Assembly: GCF_900104925.1 (NCBI RefSeq) | Contig: NZ_LT629735.1 | Span: forward strand, 900,291-964,290 | DNA: 64,000 nt | Source of the DNA: Opitutus sp. GAS368 | Lineage (GTDB): Bacteria; Verrucomicrobiota; Verrucomicrobiia; Opitutales; Opitutaceae | Direction: 5' to 3' | In this document: one piece after another, positions 34,709-51,841 of the stretch | How the letters are laid out: the number at the start of each line of letters is the position of its first letter | Numbering within the stretch: position 1 is the stretch's first letter | Program-made: the position numbers and the translations under genes | Notes under the pieces: model-generated | What the model saw: only the letters and a program-made list of their open reading frames with translations | Database searches by the model: none | What the model was told of the DNA's origin: nothing

Positions 34709-35575
34709 TTACTTTTTGCCGCGCGGCGGACGGCCGTTGGCGCGAACGAGGATGAAGGAGCTGGAGAGCTTGGTGCGGCGGCGCGTCGGGAAACCCTTGG
34801 CGAGCTGGCCCCACGGCGAGACGAGGTGCTGGCGGCCGCCGCCACCCTTGGACTTGCCCTGACCGCCACCGTTCGGGTGGTCGACCGGGTTCATGGCGAC
34901 ACCGCGGACGCGGGGGCGCCGGCCGAGCCAGCGGTTGCGGCCGGCCTTGCCGAGCGAGCGCTTGCCGTGGTCGGCGTTGGAGACCTCGCCGATGGTGGCG
35001 CGGCACTTGGCGTTGACCAGGCGGGTCTCGCCCGAGGACAGGCGGATCTGCGCGTAGCCGTTTTCGACGGCGACAAGCTCGACCGAGGTGCCGGCGGCGC
35101 GGGCGATCTGGGCCCCCTTGCCGGGGATCAGCTCGACGGCGTGCAGCTTGGTGGCCGGCGGGATGGCGCCCAGCAGGAAGGAGTTGCCCGGCTTGAAGTC
35201 GTTGGTGTCGGTCTTCAGCGCGCTGTAGACGGTGTCCCCGACCTTCAGGCCGAGGGGCGCGAGGATGTAGGCCTTCGTGCCGTCGGCATAGGCAAGGAGC
35301 GCGAGCAGCGCGGTGCGGTTGGGATCATACTCGATCGCCTGGACCTTGGCGGACATGTCGAGCTTGCCGCGCTTGAAGTCGATGATGCGGTAAAGCTTCT
35401 TGTGACCGCCGCCGCGGCGGCGGGAGGTGATGCGGCCGTAGGTGTTGCGGCCGCCGGTCTTGCTCTTCGACTCGACGAGCGAACGCTCGGGACGCTTGTC
35501 GGTGATCTCGGCCGGGCGGTTCAGCGTGGTGAACCGGAGGGACGCGGTGAGGGGACGGAAGGATTTAAGGGCCAT
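34709..35575 (-). CDS. rplB: 50S ribosomal protein L2
   Basis: L2 is essential for subunit joining and peptidyl transfer. The 288-aa protein shows TSRRRGGGHKKLYRIIDFKR, the SH3-like core (VEYDPNRTALLALL-type IEYDPNRTALLALLAY) and the catalytic-region motif RGVAMNPVDHPNGGGQGKSKGG. The length is slightly above usual. It lies 19 bp after rplW. Confidence 0.98.
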   Translation of the reverse strand: MALKSFRPLTASLRFTTLNRPAEITDKRPERSLVESKSKTGGRNTYGRITSRRRGGGHKKLYRIIDFKRGKLDMSAKVQAIEYDPNRTALLALLAYADGTKAYILAPLGLKVGDTVYSALKTDTNDFKPGNSFLLGAIPPATKLHAVELIPGKGAQIARAAGTSVELVAVENGYAQIRLSSGETRLVNAKCRATIGEVSNADHGKRSLGKAGRNRWLGRRPRVRGVAMNPVDHPNGGGQGKSKGGGGRQHLVSPWGQLAKGFPTRRRTKLSSSFILVRANGRPPRGKK

Positions 35576-35594
35576 GGTGGGTGGACTCCGGGAA

Positions 35595-35879
35595 TCAGGT
35601 GAGTTCGATCTTGTCGCCCGTCTTGAGGGTGACGATGGCGCGCTTGCTGTCGGACGCGGTGATCGGGCGGCCCTGGCGCGAACGCTTCGGCTTGCCCTTG
35701 CGGTTCTGGATGTTCACGCGGGTGACGGTGACCTTGAAGGTCTGCTCGACGGCCGCGCGCACGGTGTGCTTCGTCGCGGACGGATACACCTCGAAGGTGT
35801 ATTGGCCGTAGTTCGAGGAGAGCTTGTTCGACTTCTCCGTCAGGCGGATGGTTTTGAGAATCTGTTCGGCGTTAATCAT
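35595..35879 (-). CDS. rplW: 50S ribosomal protein L23
   Basis: L23 docks trigger factor and SRP at the tunnel exit. The 94-aa protein shows TIRLTEKSNKLSSNYGQYTFEVYPSATKHTVRAAVEQTFKVTVTRVNI in family order. Its ATG overlaps the rplD stop codon by 4 nt. GGAGG 8 bases upstream, within rplD, is a real Shine-Dalgarno sequence. Confidence 0.97.
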   Translation of the reverse strand: MINAEQILKTIRLTEKSNKLSSNYGQYTFEVYPSATKHTVRAAVEQTFKVTVTRVNIQNRKGKPKRSRQGRPITASDSKRAIVTLKTGDKIELT

Positions 35880-36508
35880 GACTGACCTCCGTTGGCGCGG
35901 GCGATGATCTGCTCGAGGGCCTTGCTGGAAACAACGATCCAGCTGTAGGCGACGAGATCGAGGGTGTTGAGCTTCGAGGCGTCCTGCAGGGTGACGCGGT
36001 CGAGGTTGCGCGCGGCGCGCTGGGCCTCGGTCGTGAAGGGGGCGTCGACGATGAGCACCTTGCCCTTGGGGGCGATGCGGGCGATGACCTGGCCCATCAG
36101 CTTCGTCTTGGCCTGCTTCGGCGCGAAGTTCTCGATGACGCTGATGTCACCGGCGGTCGCGCGGTCGAACAGGGCGCGGCCGAAGGCTAGGGTCTTGACC
36201 TTGCCGTTGATCTTCTTGGAGAAGTCGCGGGGCTTCGGACCGAACACGACGCCGCCGCCGGACCACAGGGGGGAGCGGATGGAGCCGGCGCGGGCGCGGC
36301 CGGTGCCCTTCTGGGCCCACGGCTTCTTGCCGCCGCCGCTGACTTCGCCGCGGGTCTTGGTCGAGCGCGTGCCCTGGCGGGCGTTGGCGCGGTGGGCGAC
36401 GACGACTTCCTTGACGGCCTGGAGGCCGCGGGAGCCTTCAAAGGTCGGGAGGTTGAATTCCTTCTCGGAACTCTTGGTGGCGTCGGACGTGAAAATTTTG
36501 AGCTTCAT
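35876..36508 (-). CDS. rplD: 50S ribosomal protein L4
   Basis: L4 lines the exit tunnel and in E. coli also represses the S10 operon. The 210-aa protein has VVAHRANARQGTRSTKTRGEVSGGGKKPWAQKGTGRARAGSIRSPLW in family order and VFGPKPRDFSKKIN. It lies 21 bp after rplC. Confidence 0.98.
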   Translation of the reverse strand: MKLKIFTSDATKSSEKEFNLPTFEGSRGLQAVKEVVVAHRANARQGTRSTKTRGEVSGGGKKPWAQKGTGRARAGSIRSPLWSGGGVVFGPKPRDFSKKINGKVKTLAFGRALFDRATAGDISVIENFAPKQAKTKLMGQVIARIAPKGKVLIVDAPFTTEAQRAARNLDRVTLQDASKLNTLDLVAYSWIVVSSKALEQIIARANGGQS

Positions 36509-36529
36509 GGATTACGTTCTCCGGTGGAC

Positions 36530-37180
36530 TTAGGCTTTCTTGGCCGGCTTGGCCTTCTTGCCGGAGCGGATGATGACATCGTCGCCGTTGGCGCCGGGGA
36601 TGGCGCCCTTGACGAGGATGAGGTTCTTGTCGGCGATGATCTTCACGACGCGCAGGTTCTGCACGGTGCGCATATCGGTGCCCATGTGGCCGGGCATGCG
36701 CTGGTTTTTCCAGGAACGGCCGGGGGTCTGGCGCATGCCGATGGAGCCGATGCGGCGATGGAACATGGAGCCGTGGGAGGCGGGGCCGCCGCCGACGCGG
36801 AAGCGCTTCACGACGCCCTGGAAGCCCTTGCCCTTGGAGACGCCGAGCACGTCGACGATCTGGCCCTCGGCGAAGACCGCGACCGTGAGGACGTCGCCGG
36901 CCTTGCCGGAGAACGCCTCGGGGAGGCGGACTTCGTTGAGCACGCGGGGCGTGGCCTCGAGGCCGGCCTTCTTGGCGTGATTGGCCTCGGCCTTGGAGGC
37001 GTTCTTCGCCTTCTGGGCACCGAAGCCGAGTTGCACGGCATTGTAGCCGTCAGACTCAACCGTCTTGATTTGGACGACCGGGCACGGGCCGGCTTCCACC
37101 ACGGTGACCGGGATCAGGACGTTTTGCGCGTCGTAGACCTGGGTCATGCCGATTTTTTTACCGAGTAATGTAGCGATCAT
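36530..37180 (-). CDS. rplC: 50S ribosomal protein L3
   Basis: L3 is an early 50S assembly protein near the peptidyl-transferase centre. The 216-aa protein opens MIATLLGKKIGMTQVYDAQNV and has the signature FRVGGGPASHGSMFHRRIGSIGMRQTPGRSWKNQRMPGHMG in family order, including the Gln that is methylated in many bacteria. A 104-bp structured gap precedes it. Confidence 0.98.
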   Translation of the reverse strand: MIATLLGKKIGMTQVYDAQNVLIPVTVVEAGPCPVVQIKTVESDGYNAVQLGFGAQKAKNASKAEANHAKKAGLEATPRVLNEVRLPEAFSGKAGDVLTVAVFAEGQIVDVLGVSKGKGFQGVVKRFRVGGGPASHGSMFHRRIGSIGMRQTPGRSWKNQRMPGHMGTDMRTVQNLRVVKIIADKNLILVKGAIPGANGDDVIIRSGKKAKPAKKA

Positions 37181-37182
37181 GG

Positions 37183-37231
37183 GCTAAGTGGTAGGTGGCG
37201 CAGGGCGCCGTTTGTTTAGACCTACTTTAGC
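37183..37231 (-). promoter_or_regulatory. Structured leader between rpsJ and rplC
   Basis: Nested complementarity in the 104-bp rpsJ-rplC gap: outer GCTAAG/TTTAGC, middle GTAGGT/ACCTAC and inner GGCGC/GCGCC. A second hairpin, GCCGGGGTGAGCCGGC, lies next to it (about 37236-37252). The position suggests a translational control element for the S10 operon or an internal transcription start. Function is inference. Confidence 0.4.
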
Positions 37232-37284
37232 AAGGGCCGGGGTGAGCCGGCTGGCTTGGCTAAGATGGTTGTGGGTTTAAAAAG

Positions 37285-37593
37285 TTATACGTTGATGGTG
37301 ATATCGACGCCGGACGGAAGGTTGAGCTTCTTGAGTTCGTCGACGGTCTGGGCGGTGGGCTCCAGGATGTCGATGAGGCGCTTGTGCGTGCGGGATTCGA
37401 ACTGCTCCATGGACTTCTTGTCCACGTGCGGGGAGCGGTTGACCGACAGCTTCACGATGTGCGTGGGCAGCGGGATGGGACCCGAGACGCGGGCGCCGGA
37501 GCGCTTGGCGGTTTCGACGATTTCGAGGGCCGACTGGTCGATGACCCGATAGTCGTAGCCCTGGAGTTTGATGCGAATGCGTTGGCCTTTCAT
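37285..37593 (-). CDS. rpsJ: 30S ribosomal protein S10
   Basis: S10 is a 30S head protein and the NusE antitermination factor. The 102-aa protein contains [40 protein letters not shown] in family order and the [14 protein letters not shown] segment. It lies 28 bp after fusA. tuf, often found between these two genes, is absent here. Confidence 0.98.
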   Translation of the reverse strand: MKGQRIRIKLQGYDYRVIDQSALEIVETAKRSGARVSGPIPLPTHIVKLSVNRSPHVDKKSMEQFESRTHKRLIDILEPTAQTVDELKKLNLPSGVDITINV

Positions 37594-37621
37594 GGCGGGA
37601 TAAAGAACGAGGGTTGAAAAA

Positions 37622-39817
37622 TCAGGTGCGAGCGGGGCCCTTGGCGTTGGACTCCACGATCTTGGCGAGCTGCGAATTCGGGACCTGCGCGAAGTGCGAA
37701 GGCGTGATGGACGCGCTGGCGCGGCCCTTCGAAAGCGACCGGATGTCGGTGACGTAGCCGAAGAGGAGTTCGAGCGGCACGTGGGCGGTGATGATGCACG
37801 CGCCGGCCTTGTTATCCATGCCCTGGATCTGGCCGCGGCGACGGTTGATGTCGCCCATCAGGTCGCCCTGATATTCTTCCGGGGTGGTGACCTCGACGCC
37901 CATGATGGGCTCGAGCAGGATCGGGTTGGCCTTCTTCATCGCGTCCTTGAACGCGAAGATGCCGGCCATCTTGAACGCCATTTCGGACGAGTCGACCTCG
38001 TGGAACGAACCGTCGACGATCTTGATGATGACGTCGACCACCGGGAAGCCGGCGATGACGCCGTTGTTGGCGCCCTCGAGGATGCCGTCGGTCGACGGCT
38101 TGATGAATTCCTTCGGGATGGAACCGCCGACGGTCTCGTTGATGACCTCGACGCCCTTCCCCTTCTCATTCGGCTCCATCCGGATGACGACATGGCCGTA
38201 TTGGCCCTTGCCGCCGGACTGGCGGATGAACTTACCCTCGCCGTCGGCCGCCTTCTGGATGGTCTCGCGGTAGGCGATCTGGGGCTTGCCGGAAGTGGCC
38301 TCGACCTTGAACTCACGCTTCATGCGGTCGATGATGATCTCGAGGTGCAGTTCGCCCATGCCGGCGAGGATGGTCTGGCCCGTGTCCTGGTCGGTCTTGA
38401 CGCGCAGGGTCGGGTCCTCGGCAACGAGGCGCTGGAGCGCGACGCCGAGCTTTTCCTGGTCGGCCTTGGAGTTCGGCTCGATGGACATCGAGATGACGGG
38501 CTCCGGGAAGGACGGTGGTTCGAGGCGGATGTCGAAATCCTCGTCGCACAGGGTGTCGCCGGTGATGACGTCCTTGACGCCGACGACGGCGCAAATGTCA
38601 CCCGCGTAGGCGACCTCGATTTCCTCGCGCTCGATGGCGCGCATGAGGACGAGACGGGACACGCGCTCGGTGCGGCGGGTGCGGGGATTGTAGAGGGACA
38701 TGCCGCGCGGCAGCTGGCCGGTGTAGACGCGGAAGAACACGAGGCGGCCGACGAACGGGTCGTTCCAGAGCTTGAACGCGAGACCGGCCATCTTGGCCTT
38801 GTCGCTGACGACCGCCTCGACCGGCTTGCCGTCGCTGTCCTGGCCCTGCATGGGCGGGACGTCGATCGGGCTCGGGAGGTAGTTGACGACACAATCCAGC
38901 AGGCGCTGCACGCCCTTCTTCTTGAAGGCGGAGCCAGGGAACACGCCGGTGAACTGGAGGGAAATGGTGGCCTTGCGGACGCCGAGCATCAGCTGCTCGA
39001 CGCTGATCTCCTCGCCATTGAGATACTTCTCGGCGATGACATCGTCGAAGTCGGACACGGCCTCGATGAGCTTGTCGCGATACTCCTTGGTCTGCGCCTT
39101 CATGGCCTCGGGGACCTCCATCGTGACCGGCTTCATGCCGAGCGGGTCGGCCGGGTTGTCCTCGAAGGAATAGGCGACGTTCTGCACGAGATCGACGAGA
39201 CCGGTGAAGTTCTCCTCGGCGCCGATCGGCAGGTAGAGGGCGTGGGCGTTCGCCTTGAGCTTGTTGCGGATGTCGTCGATGCAGCGGAAGAAATTCGCGC
39301 CGACGCGATCCATCTTGTTGATGAAAGCGATGCGGGGGACGCGGTATTTGTTGGCCTGGCGCCAGACGGTCTCGGACTGGGGCTGCACGCCGGCGACGGC
39401 GTCGAACACGGCGACGGCGCCGTCGAGCACGCGGAGCGAGCGCTCCACCTCGGCCGTGAAGTCCACGTGTCCGGGGGTGTCGATGATGTTAATGCGCTGC
39501 TTGATGCCCTTCCAGGGGCCCCAGGAGGCGTTCCAGGCGCAGGAAATGGCGGCGGCGGTGATCGTGATGCCGCGCTCGCGCTCCTGCTCCATCCAGTCGG
39601 TCACCGTGGTGCCCTCGTGGACCTCGCCCATCTTGTGGACGGCGCCGGAGTAGAAAAGAATGCGCTCGGTCGTCGTGGTCTTGCCGGCGTCGATGTGCGC
39701 GGCGATGCCGATGTTGCGGGTCCACTCGAGCGGGAACGGACGGTCCTTCGAGTTGACGGGCGAGGTCTTCGCCTTGTCGGTGACGACGGTGATGTTGATG
39801 GGAGAAGCGACGGACAT
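37622..39817 (-). CDS. fusA: Elongation factor G
   Basis: EF-G drives translocation and ribosome recycling. The 731-aa protein has the G domain with [17 protein letters not shown], a normal switch I ([12 protein letters not shown]), IDTPGHVDF and [12 protein letters not shown], then domains II-V including [18 protein letters not shown]. It is longer than usual because of about 28 extra N-terminal residues and a short insertion ([16 protein letters not shown]) before the DTPGH motif. The start at MSVASPINI is the only Met before the G1 motif in a natural position. It lies 13 bp after rpsG. Confidence 0.97.
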   Translation of the reverse strand: MSVASPINITVVTDKAKTSPVNSKDRPFPLEWTRNIGIAAHIDAGKTTTTERILFYSGAVHKMGEVHEGTTVTDWMEQERERGITITAAAISCAWNASWGPWKGIKQRINIIDTPGHVDFTAEVERSLRVLDGAVAVFDAVAGVQPQSETVWRQANKYRVPRIAFINKMDRVGANFFRCIDDIRNKLKANAHALYLPIGAEENFTGLVDLVQNVAYSFEDNPADPLGMKPVTMEVPEAMKAQTKEYRDKLIEAVSDFDDVIAEKYLNGEEISVEQLMLGVRKATISLQFTGVFPGSAFKKKGVQRLLDCVVNYLPSPIDVPPMQGQDSDGKPVEAVVSDKAKMAGLAFKLWNDPFVGRLVFFRVYTGQLPRGMSLYNPRTRRTERVSRLVLMRAIEREEIEVAYAGDICAVVGVKDVITGDTLCDEDFDIRLEPPSFPEPVISMSIEPNSKADQEKLGVALQRLVAEDPTLRVKTDQDTGQTILAGMGELHLEIIIDRMKREFKVEATSGKPQIAYRETIQKAADGEGKFIRQSGGKGQYGHVVIRMEPNEKGKGVEVINETVGGSIPKEFIKPSTDGILEGANNGVIAGFPVVDVIIKIVDGSFHEVDSSEMAFKMAGIFAFKDAMKKANPILLEPIMGVEVTTPEEYQGDLMGDINRRRGQIQGMDNKAGACIITAHVPLELLFGYVTDIRSLSKGRASASITPSHFAQVPNSQLAKIVESNAKGPART

Positions 39818-39830
39818 GCGAAAAGATTCC

Positions 39831-40304
39831 TTACCAGCGGAGATGGGCGAAGGCGCGGTTGGCCTGGGCCATCTTGTGCATCTCTTCCTTCTTCTTCACG
39901 ACGGAGCCGGTGTTGTTGTAGGCGTCGATGATCTCGGAGGCGATCGCCTCGCGCATCGGGATGCCCTTGCGGCCGGTGGCGGCGTCCACGATCCAGCGGA
40001 GGGCCAGGGACTCCTGGCGCTCAAATGAAATTTCCACGGGCACCTGGTAGGTGGCGCCACCAACGCGGCGGCTCTTGACCTCGAGCTTCGGGCGGGCGTT
40101 TTCCATCGCGCCCATCAGCAGGTCGACCGGGTCGCCCTTCTGGAGCTTCTCGCTCACCTTCTCGAAGGCACCGTAGACGATGCGCTCGGCGAGCGTGCGC
40201 TTGCCGCTCTTCATGATGACGTTGATGAGGTGCGTGACCAGAGCGCTGTTATAGCGGACATCCGGCACGGTGGGGCGGTGAGTAGCTCTGCGGCGGCGTG
40301 ACAT
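39831..40304 (-). CDS. rpsG: 30S ribosomal protein S7
   Basis: S7 nucleates the 30S head and represses the str operon in E. coli. The 157-aa protein opens MSRRRRATHRPTVPDVRYNSALVTHLINVIMKSGKRTLAERIVY in family order and ends with the KKKEEMHKMAQANRAFAHLRW motif. It lies 23 bp after rpsL. Confidence 0.98.
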   Translation of the reverse strand: MSRRRRATHRPTVPDVRYNSALVTHLINVIMKSGKRTLAERIVYGAFEKVSEKLQKGDPVDLLMGAMENARPKLEVKSRRVGGATYQVPVEISFERQESLALRWIVDAATGRKGIPMREAIASEIIDAYNNTGSVVKKKEEMHKMAQANRAFAHLRW

Positions 40305-40327
40305 GGCGGCTTAGAAAAGAACGGGGG

Positions 40328-40711
40328 TTAGGCCTTGGCGGCTTTCGGGCGTTTGACGCCGTATTTGGAACGGGAGCGGCGGCGCTTCTCCACGCCGGTG
40401 GCGTCGAGGGTGCCACGCACGATGTGGTAGCGGACGCCGGGGAGATCCTTCACGCGGCCACCGCGCACGAGCACGATCGAGTGCTCCTGGAGGTTGTGGC
40501 CCTCGTCGGGGATGTAGGAGATGACCTCCGTGCCATTCGTGAGGCGGACCTTGGCGACCTTGCGGATGGCCGAGTTCGGCTTCTTCGGCGTGCGGGTCAT
40601 GACCTGCACACAGACGCCGCGGCGGAAGGGGTTACCCTGCAACGCCGGAGCCTTGGACTTCGCAACGACTTTGCGGCGTCCCTTTCTCACGAGTTGGTTG
40701 ATGGTTGGCAT
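40328..40711 (-). CDS. rpsL: 30S ribosomal protein S12
   Basis: S12 governs decoding accuracy and is the streptomycin site. The 127-aa protein starts [12 protein letters not shown] (ATG 40711) and contains [19 protein letters not shown] (the Lys involved in streptomycin sensitivity is wild type) and [28 protein letters not shown] (methylthio-Asp region). The 24-codon upstream extension of the frame is not family-like and is excluded. It is the first gene of the str unit. Confidence 0.98.
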   Translation of the reverse strand: MPTINQLVRKGRRKVVAKSKAPALQGNPFRRGVCVQVMTRTPKKPNSAIRKVAKVRLTNGTEVISYIPDEGHNLQEHSIVLVRGGRVKDLPGVRYHIVRGTLDATGVEKRRRSRSKYGVKRPKAAKA

Positions 40712-41045
40712 GTAATTGAATGGAAGGTTGGTAAAAGTGGAAAAGGCGCGGAACCTACCGGAGACGAAGCCTCCGGCAAGCACTATTTCGCGCTTTATGT
40801 GGAAACACGAATTTCGGAGGGAAACCGCCCGAAATCGTGGCGTCTCAGGTGCCTCGCCAGTTTGGCTGACGCGGCTGTAAGTGACGAATGGGACGGTTAG
40901 GAAAGCAGGCGGCTTCCACCCCTATCAAGAGTTAAATCAAAAAAAGTCGTGGAAAGTTATTCACAGGTCCTCCGGGACCCGAAAACTCAATTGTAAAAAC
41001 GACCCTGCCCTGTTCTTTTCCGTCTGTTCACGTCACAGCACTCTG

Positions 41046-41076
41046 ACCCGCCGTCGCCCTACGGGCTATGGCGGGT
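41046..41076. repeat. Palindrome ACCCGCC...GGCGGGT
   Basis: Short hairpin ACCCGCC-GTCGCCCTACGGGCTAT-GGCGGGT in the rpoC-rpsL gap, with a second internal stem GCCC/GGGC. Only one copy is seen in the window. Confidence 0.65.
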
Positions 41077-41097
41077 TGGTTTGGGACAAGCCCAAAC

Positions 41098-41130
41098 CAA
41101 AAAGAACGCCCGGCCGGTGAAGGCCGGGCG
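41098..41130 (-). terminator. Second intrinsic terminator downstream of rpoC
   Basis: On the minus strand CGCCCGGCC-TTCACC-GGCCGGGCG is followed by TTCTTTTTGG. It lies about 190 bp after the primary rpoC terminator and would insulate the str unit from rpoBC read-through. Confidence 0.72.
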
Positions 41131-41235
41131 AGAAGACACTCGGGAGCTAGGCTCTACCGGCATCTTTTGGCGGGAGGACCTCTAAGGTCGCCATTTCGAA
41201 GCGAAAAACAAGTCGTTTTTCGGCGGCGCCTCCCT

Positions 41236-41296
41236 CGCGGGCGAGGTCGCCCGCGCTCCAATTCTCCGATCTGGAGCCACGGCGACCTCGCCGTGG
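41236..41296. repeat. Dispersed repeat, GGAGCCACGGCGACCTCGCCGTGG family, copy 2
   Basis: It shares GTCGCCCGC, CTCCA, CTGGAGCCACGGCGACCTCG and CCGTGG with 6431-6491. The unit has two hairpins, CGGGCGA-GG-TCGCCCG and CCACGGCGACCTCGCCGTGG. Confidence 0.82.
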
Positions 41297-41316
41297 GATC
41301 GGCCGCAACGTGAACA

Positions 41317-41347
41317 AGAAAAAGCCGCGGACTTTCGTCCGCGGCTT
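41317..41347 (-). terminator. Intrinsic terminator of rpoC
   Basis: On the minus strand the stem AAGCCGCGGAC-GAAA-GTCCGCGGCTT runs directly into TTTTTCT. It lies about 22 bp after the rpoC stop codon. Confidence 0.9.
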
Positions 41348-41368
41348 CGAAGTGTTTTGGCTGGGAGC

Positions 41369-45496
<4,128 letters not shown>

Positions 45497-45527
45497 TATG
45501 ATTTTGCTCCCAGTATTGTGTTAAGGG

Positions 45528-49322
<3,795 letters not shown>

Positions 49323-49450
49323 GGAATTTCCCGTTTAAGTGTGAGACGAAAAGAAAGAGACAGAACTCAGCGGTTCAGGAGTGAACCACCGGCAATGGTG
49401 CGCACGGACGCAGGGCCTCGATGCGCGGAAAGAACGGAAGAAAAGCCGAA

Positions 49451-49480
49451 AGACAGGCCGCGGTTGGACACGGCCTGTCT
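49451..49480 (-). promoter_or_regulatory. Attenuator-like hairpin between rplL and rpoB
   Basis: AGACAGGCCG and CGGCCTGTCT form a 10-bp perfect stem with loop CGGTTGGACA. On the transcript it is followed by the T-rich stretch TTCGGCTTTTCTT. A partial terminator between rplL and rpoB is typical of other bacteria, where it lowers rpoBC expression relative to L7/L12; that role is inferred here. Confidence 0.65.
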
Positions 49481-49522
49481 CGGCGAATTGAGATGCTTTG
49501 CGGAAGAAAACGCCAAGAGCGG

Positions 49523-49909
49523 TTACTTGAGCTCCACTTTGGCGCCGGCGGCCTCGAGCTTCTTCTTGAGATCCTCGGCTTCGGTCTTGTTGACGCCTTC
49601 CTTGACGTTCTTCGGGGCGGCCTCGACGAGATCCTTGGCCTCCTTGAGGCCGAGACCCGTGATGGCACGGACTTCCTTGATGACGCCAATCTTGTTCGCG
49701 CCGGCCTCCTTGAGGACGACGGTGAACTCGGTCTGCGCCTCGGCAGCCGGAGCGCCGGCGGCGGCAGCGCCACCCGCGGGAGCGGCGGCGACGGCAGCGG
49801 CGGCGGACACGCCCCACTTCGTCTCGAGATCCTTGACGAGGGCGGCGAGTTCGAGAATCGGCTGGGCGGACAGCCATTCAATGACTTGGTCTTTGGTGAT
49901 GTTGCTCAT
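49523..49909 (-). CDS. rplL: 50S ribosomal protein L7/L12
   Basis: The 128-aa stalk protein recruits elongation factors. It has the N-terminal dimerisation helices (about 1-35), an Ala/Gly/Pro-rich hinge (about 36-55) and the C-terminal domain with [37 protein letters not shown] clear Shine-Dalgarno sequence (CAGGAGA) lies before the ATG. Confidence 0.98.
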   Translation of the reverse strand: MSNITKDQVIEWLSAQPILELAALVKDLETKWGVSAAAAVAAAPAGGAAAAGAPAAEAQTEFTVVLKEAGANKIGVIKEVRAITGLGLKEAKDLVEAAPKNVKEGVNKTEAEDLKKKLEAAGAKVELK

Positions 49910-50034
49910 GGTATTTTCTCCTGAAGCGGATAGCGGTCTCGGGTGAAACGCGTTTAAGGGACGTATCCCCTAGCCTCTTCGTTGGATGTATTGCTTCCCG
50001 GCTTGCGCCGGAAAAATTGGGTTGGATGGGTGGG

Positions 50035-50532
50035 TTAGGCGGCCGGAGCAGCGGGCTGCTCCTTCTTGATCTTGGCGTCGAGCACGCGGACGAAGGCCGC
50101 GCCCTGCATCGTGAGCAGGCCGAGGAACATCGAGCGCAGGGCGTCGAAGGAAGGCAGGTCGGCGAGTTTCGCCAGGTCGGCGGCCGTCATGAGCTTCTTG
50201 TCCATGACGCCCACCTTGACCTCGAGCTTCTGCTTTTCCTCGATGAACTTCTTCAGCGCCTTGGCGACACCGGCGGGATTCTTGCCGCCGACGACGACGG
50301 CCGTCTGGCCGCTGAGGGACTTGTCCAGGTCGGGCAGGCCCAGGGCTTTGGCCGCGACGCGAAACGAGCTGTTCTTGACGACGTGGAACTCGGCCTTCTC
50401 CGGGGCGAGGCGCTTGCGCAGCTCGGCCGCGTCGGCGACGGTGAGTTTCGTGAAGTTGGTGAGGATGACGTAGTCGGACTTCTTCAGGTGCCCGCTGACT
50501 TCGTCGATCAGGTATTGTTTTTCGGCTCTCAT
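50035..50532 (-). CDS. rplJ: 50S ribosomal protein L10
   Basis: L10 anchors L7/L12 to the stalk base. The 165-aa protein opens MRAEKQYLIDEVSGHLKKSDYVILTNFTKLT and contains RKRLAPEKAEFHVVKNSSF. AAGGAG before the ATG is a good Shine-Dalgarno sequence. It lies 10 bp after rplA and 125 bp before rplL. Confidence 0.97.
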   Translation of the reverse strand: MRAEKQYLIDEVSGHLKKSDYVILTNFTKLTVADAAELRKRLAPEKAEFHVVKNSSFRVAAKALGLPDLDKSLSGQTAVVVGGKNPAGVAKALKKFIEEKQKLEVKVGVMDKKLMTAADLAKLADLPSFDALRSMFLGLLTMQGAAFVRVLDAKIKKEQPAAPAA

Positions 50533-50542
50533 GGTGGGCTCC

Positions 50543-51238
50543 TTAGAATTTGTTGAACTCGGTGGCCGCGAGCTTCACGCCCGGGCTCATGGAGGACGAG
50601 AGCGTGACGCTCTTGATGTAGTGGCCCTTGAACGTGGCCGGCTTGGCCTTGCCCACGGCCTCGAGGACCGCGGAGACGTTCTCGGTGATCTGGTCGGCGG
50701 TGAACGAGCGCTTGCCGACGCCGACGCCGATGTTGGCGGTCTTGTCGACCTTGAACTCGACGCGGCCGGCCTTCACGGCCTTGATGCCCGCGGCGATGTC
50801 GTCGGTGACGGTGCCGGACTTCGGGTTCGGCATGAGACCCTTGGGGCCGAGGACGCGGGCCAGGGTGCGGACCTGCTTCATGGCCTCGGTCGTCGCGATG
50901 GCGACGTCGAAGTCGAGCCAGCCGGCGTTGATCTTGGTCATCAGCTCGGCGAGGCCGGCATGGTCGGCGCCCGCGGCGAGGGCCTTGTCCGCGTCGTCGG
51001 TGAAGACGATCACGCGGACCTTCTTGCCGGAACCGTTGGGCAGCGGCGTGGTGCCGCGCACCATCTGGTCGCCCTGGGCGGGATCAACGCCGAGGCGGAA
51101 GGACAGCTCGACGGTCTCGTCGAACTTGGCCTTCGGGAATTTGGTCAGGATCTCCACGGCTTCCTTGAGGGGATATTCCTTGGAGAGGTCAACGGCCGAG
51201 GCGGCGCTGCGGTATCTTTTGCTTTGTTTGACGGGCAT
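50543..51238 (-). CDS. rplA: 50S ribosomal protein L1
   Basis: L1 forms the mobile stalk for E-site tRNA release and represses the L11 operon in E. coli. The 231-aa protein contains YPLKEAVEILTKF, ELSFRLGVDP, the family signature VLGPKGLMPNPKSGTVT and INAGWLDFDVAIAT. AAGGAG precedes the ATG. It is separated from rplK by 136 bp that carry a palindromic repeat. Confidence 0.98.
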   Translation of the reverse strand: MPVKQSKRYRSAASAVDLSKEYPLKEAVEILTKFPKAKFDETVELSFRLGVDPAQGDQMVRGTTPLPNGSGKKVRVIVFTDDADKALAAGADHAGLAELMTKINAGWLDFDVAIATTEAMKQVRTLARVLGPKGLMPNPKSGTVTDDIAAGIKAVKAGRVEFKVDKTANIGVGVGKRSFTADQITENVSAVLEAVGKAKPATFKGHYIKSVTLSSSMSPGVKLAATEFNKF

Positions 51239-51302
51239 TTTTGACTCCTTGCGGTGCGAACGTCCGTGAGGACTCCCGCGGTGAGTTGGGTTTGTTTTTC
51301 CT

Positions 51303-51350
51303 GTAGGCCGGGCTTTACGCCCGACGTGTCGGGGATAAACCCCGACCTAC
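51303..51350. repeat. Palindromic repeat between rplK and rplA
   Basis: Arms GTAGG/CCTAC enclose two small hairpins, CGGGCTTTACGCCCG and CGGGGATAAACCCCG. The unit lies in the middle of the normally compact L11-L1 operon, so the rplK-rplA mRNA must carry it. Confidence 0.82.
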
Positions 51351-51374
51351 AAAATTAATTGGGTGATTATTGGT

Positions 51375-51800
51375 TTAGTCGACGACTTCGATGCCCATGT
51401 TGCGGGCGGTGCCGGCGATCATGCGGATGGCGGCCTCTTCGCTGTTGGCGTTGAGGTCAGCCTTCTTGAGCTTGATGATCTCGATGATCTGCTTGCGGGT
51501 GACCTTGCCGACCTTGTCCATGTTGGGCTTGGCCGAGCCGGCCGCGATGCCGGCGGCCTTCTTGAGGAGCACGGACGCCGGGGGCGACTTGAGGATGAAG
51601 GTGAAGGACTTGTCGGAGTAGACCGTGATGACGACCGGAATGATCATGCCATTCTGGTCCTTGGTCTTCGCGTTAAACTCCTTGCAGAAGCCCATGATGT
51701 TGACGCCCTGGGCGCCGAGGGCGGGGCCGACCGGGGGCGCCGGATTGGCGGCACCGGCGGGGAGCTGGAGACGGACGTAACCTTGAATTTTCTTGGCCAT
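51375..51800 (-). CDS. rplK: 50S ribosomal protein L11
   Basis: L11 forms the GTPase-associated centre with 23S rRNA and is needed for the RelA response. The 141-aa protein shows [21 protein letters not shown] (N-terminal domain with the thiostrepton-site prolines), [15 protein letters not shown] and a C-terminal RNA-binding domain ending [10 protein letters not shown]. Confidence 0.98.
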   Translation of the reverse strand: MAKKIQGYVRLQLPAGAANPAPPVGPALGAQGVNIMGFCKEFNAKTKDQNGMIIPVVITVYSDKSFTFILKSPPASVLLKKAAGIAAGSAKPNMDKVGKVTRKQIIEIIKLKKADLNANSEEAAIRMIAGTARNMGIEVVD

Positions 51801-51841
51801 GGTGAGGGAGGGAGGACTGGTTGGTAGGGAGGGCGGCTGGA

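Larger units (their letters stand above)
40712..41368 (-). other. 657-bp non-coding gap between rpoC and rpsL
   Basis: No gene is supported here. In transcription order it holds the rpoC terminator (41317-41347), a repeat copy (41236-41296), a second terminator-like hairpin (41098-41130), a small hairpin GGTTTGGG/CCCAAACC, a palindrome ACCCGCC/GGCGGGT (41046-41076), then about 330 bp of AT-richer DNA before rpsL that should contain the str promoter and leader. No confident -35/-10 pair could be fixed. Confidence 0.6.

Noticed and set aside
40957-40965. TTATTCACA, a perfect match to the DnaA box consensus, upstream of rpsL.
   Set aside because: It is a single box with no cluster, no AT-rich unwinding element and no dnaA/dnaN nearby, so there is no support for an origin.
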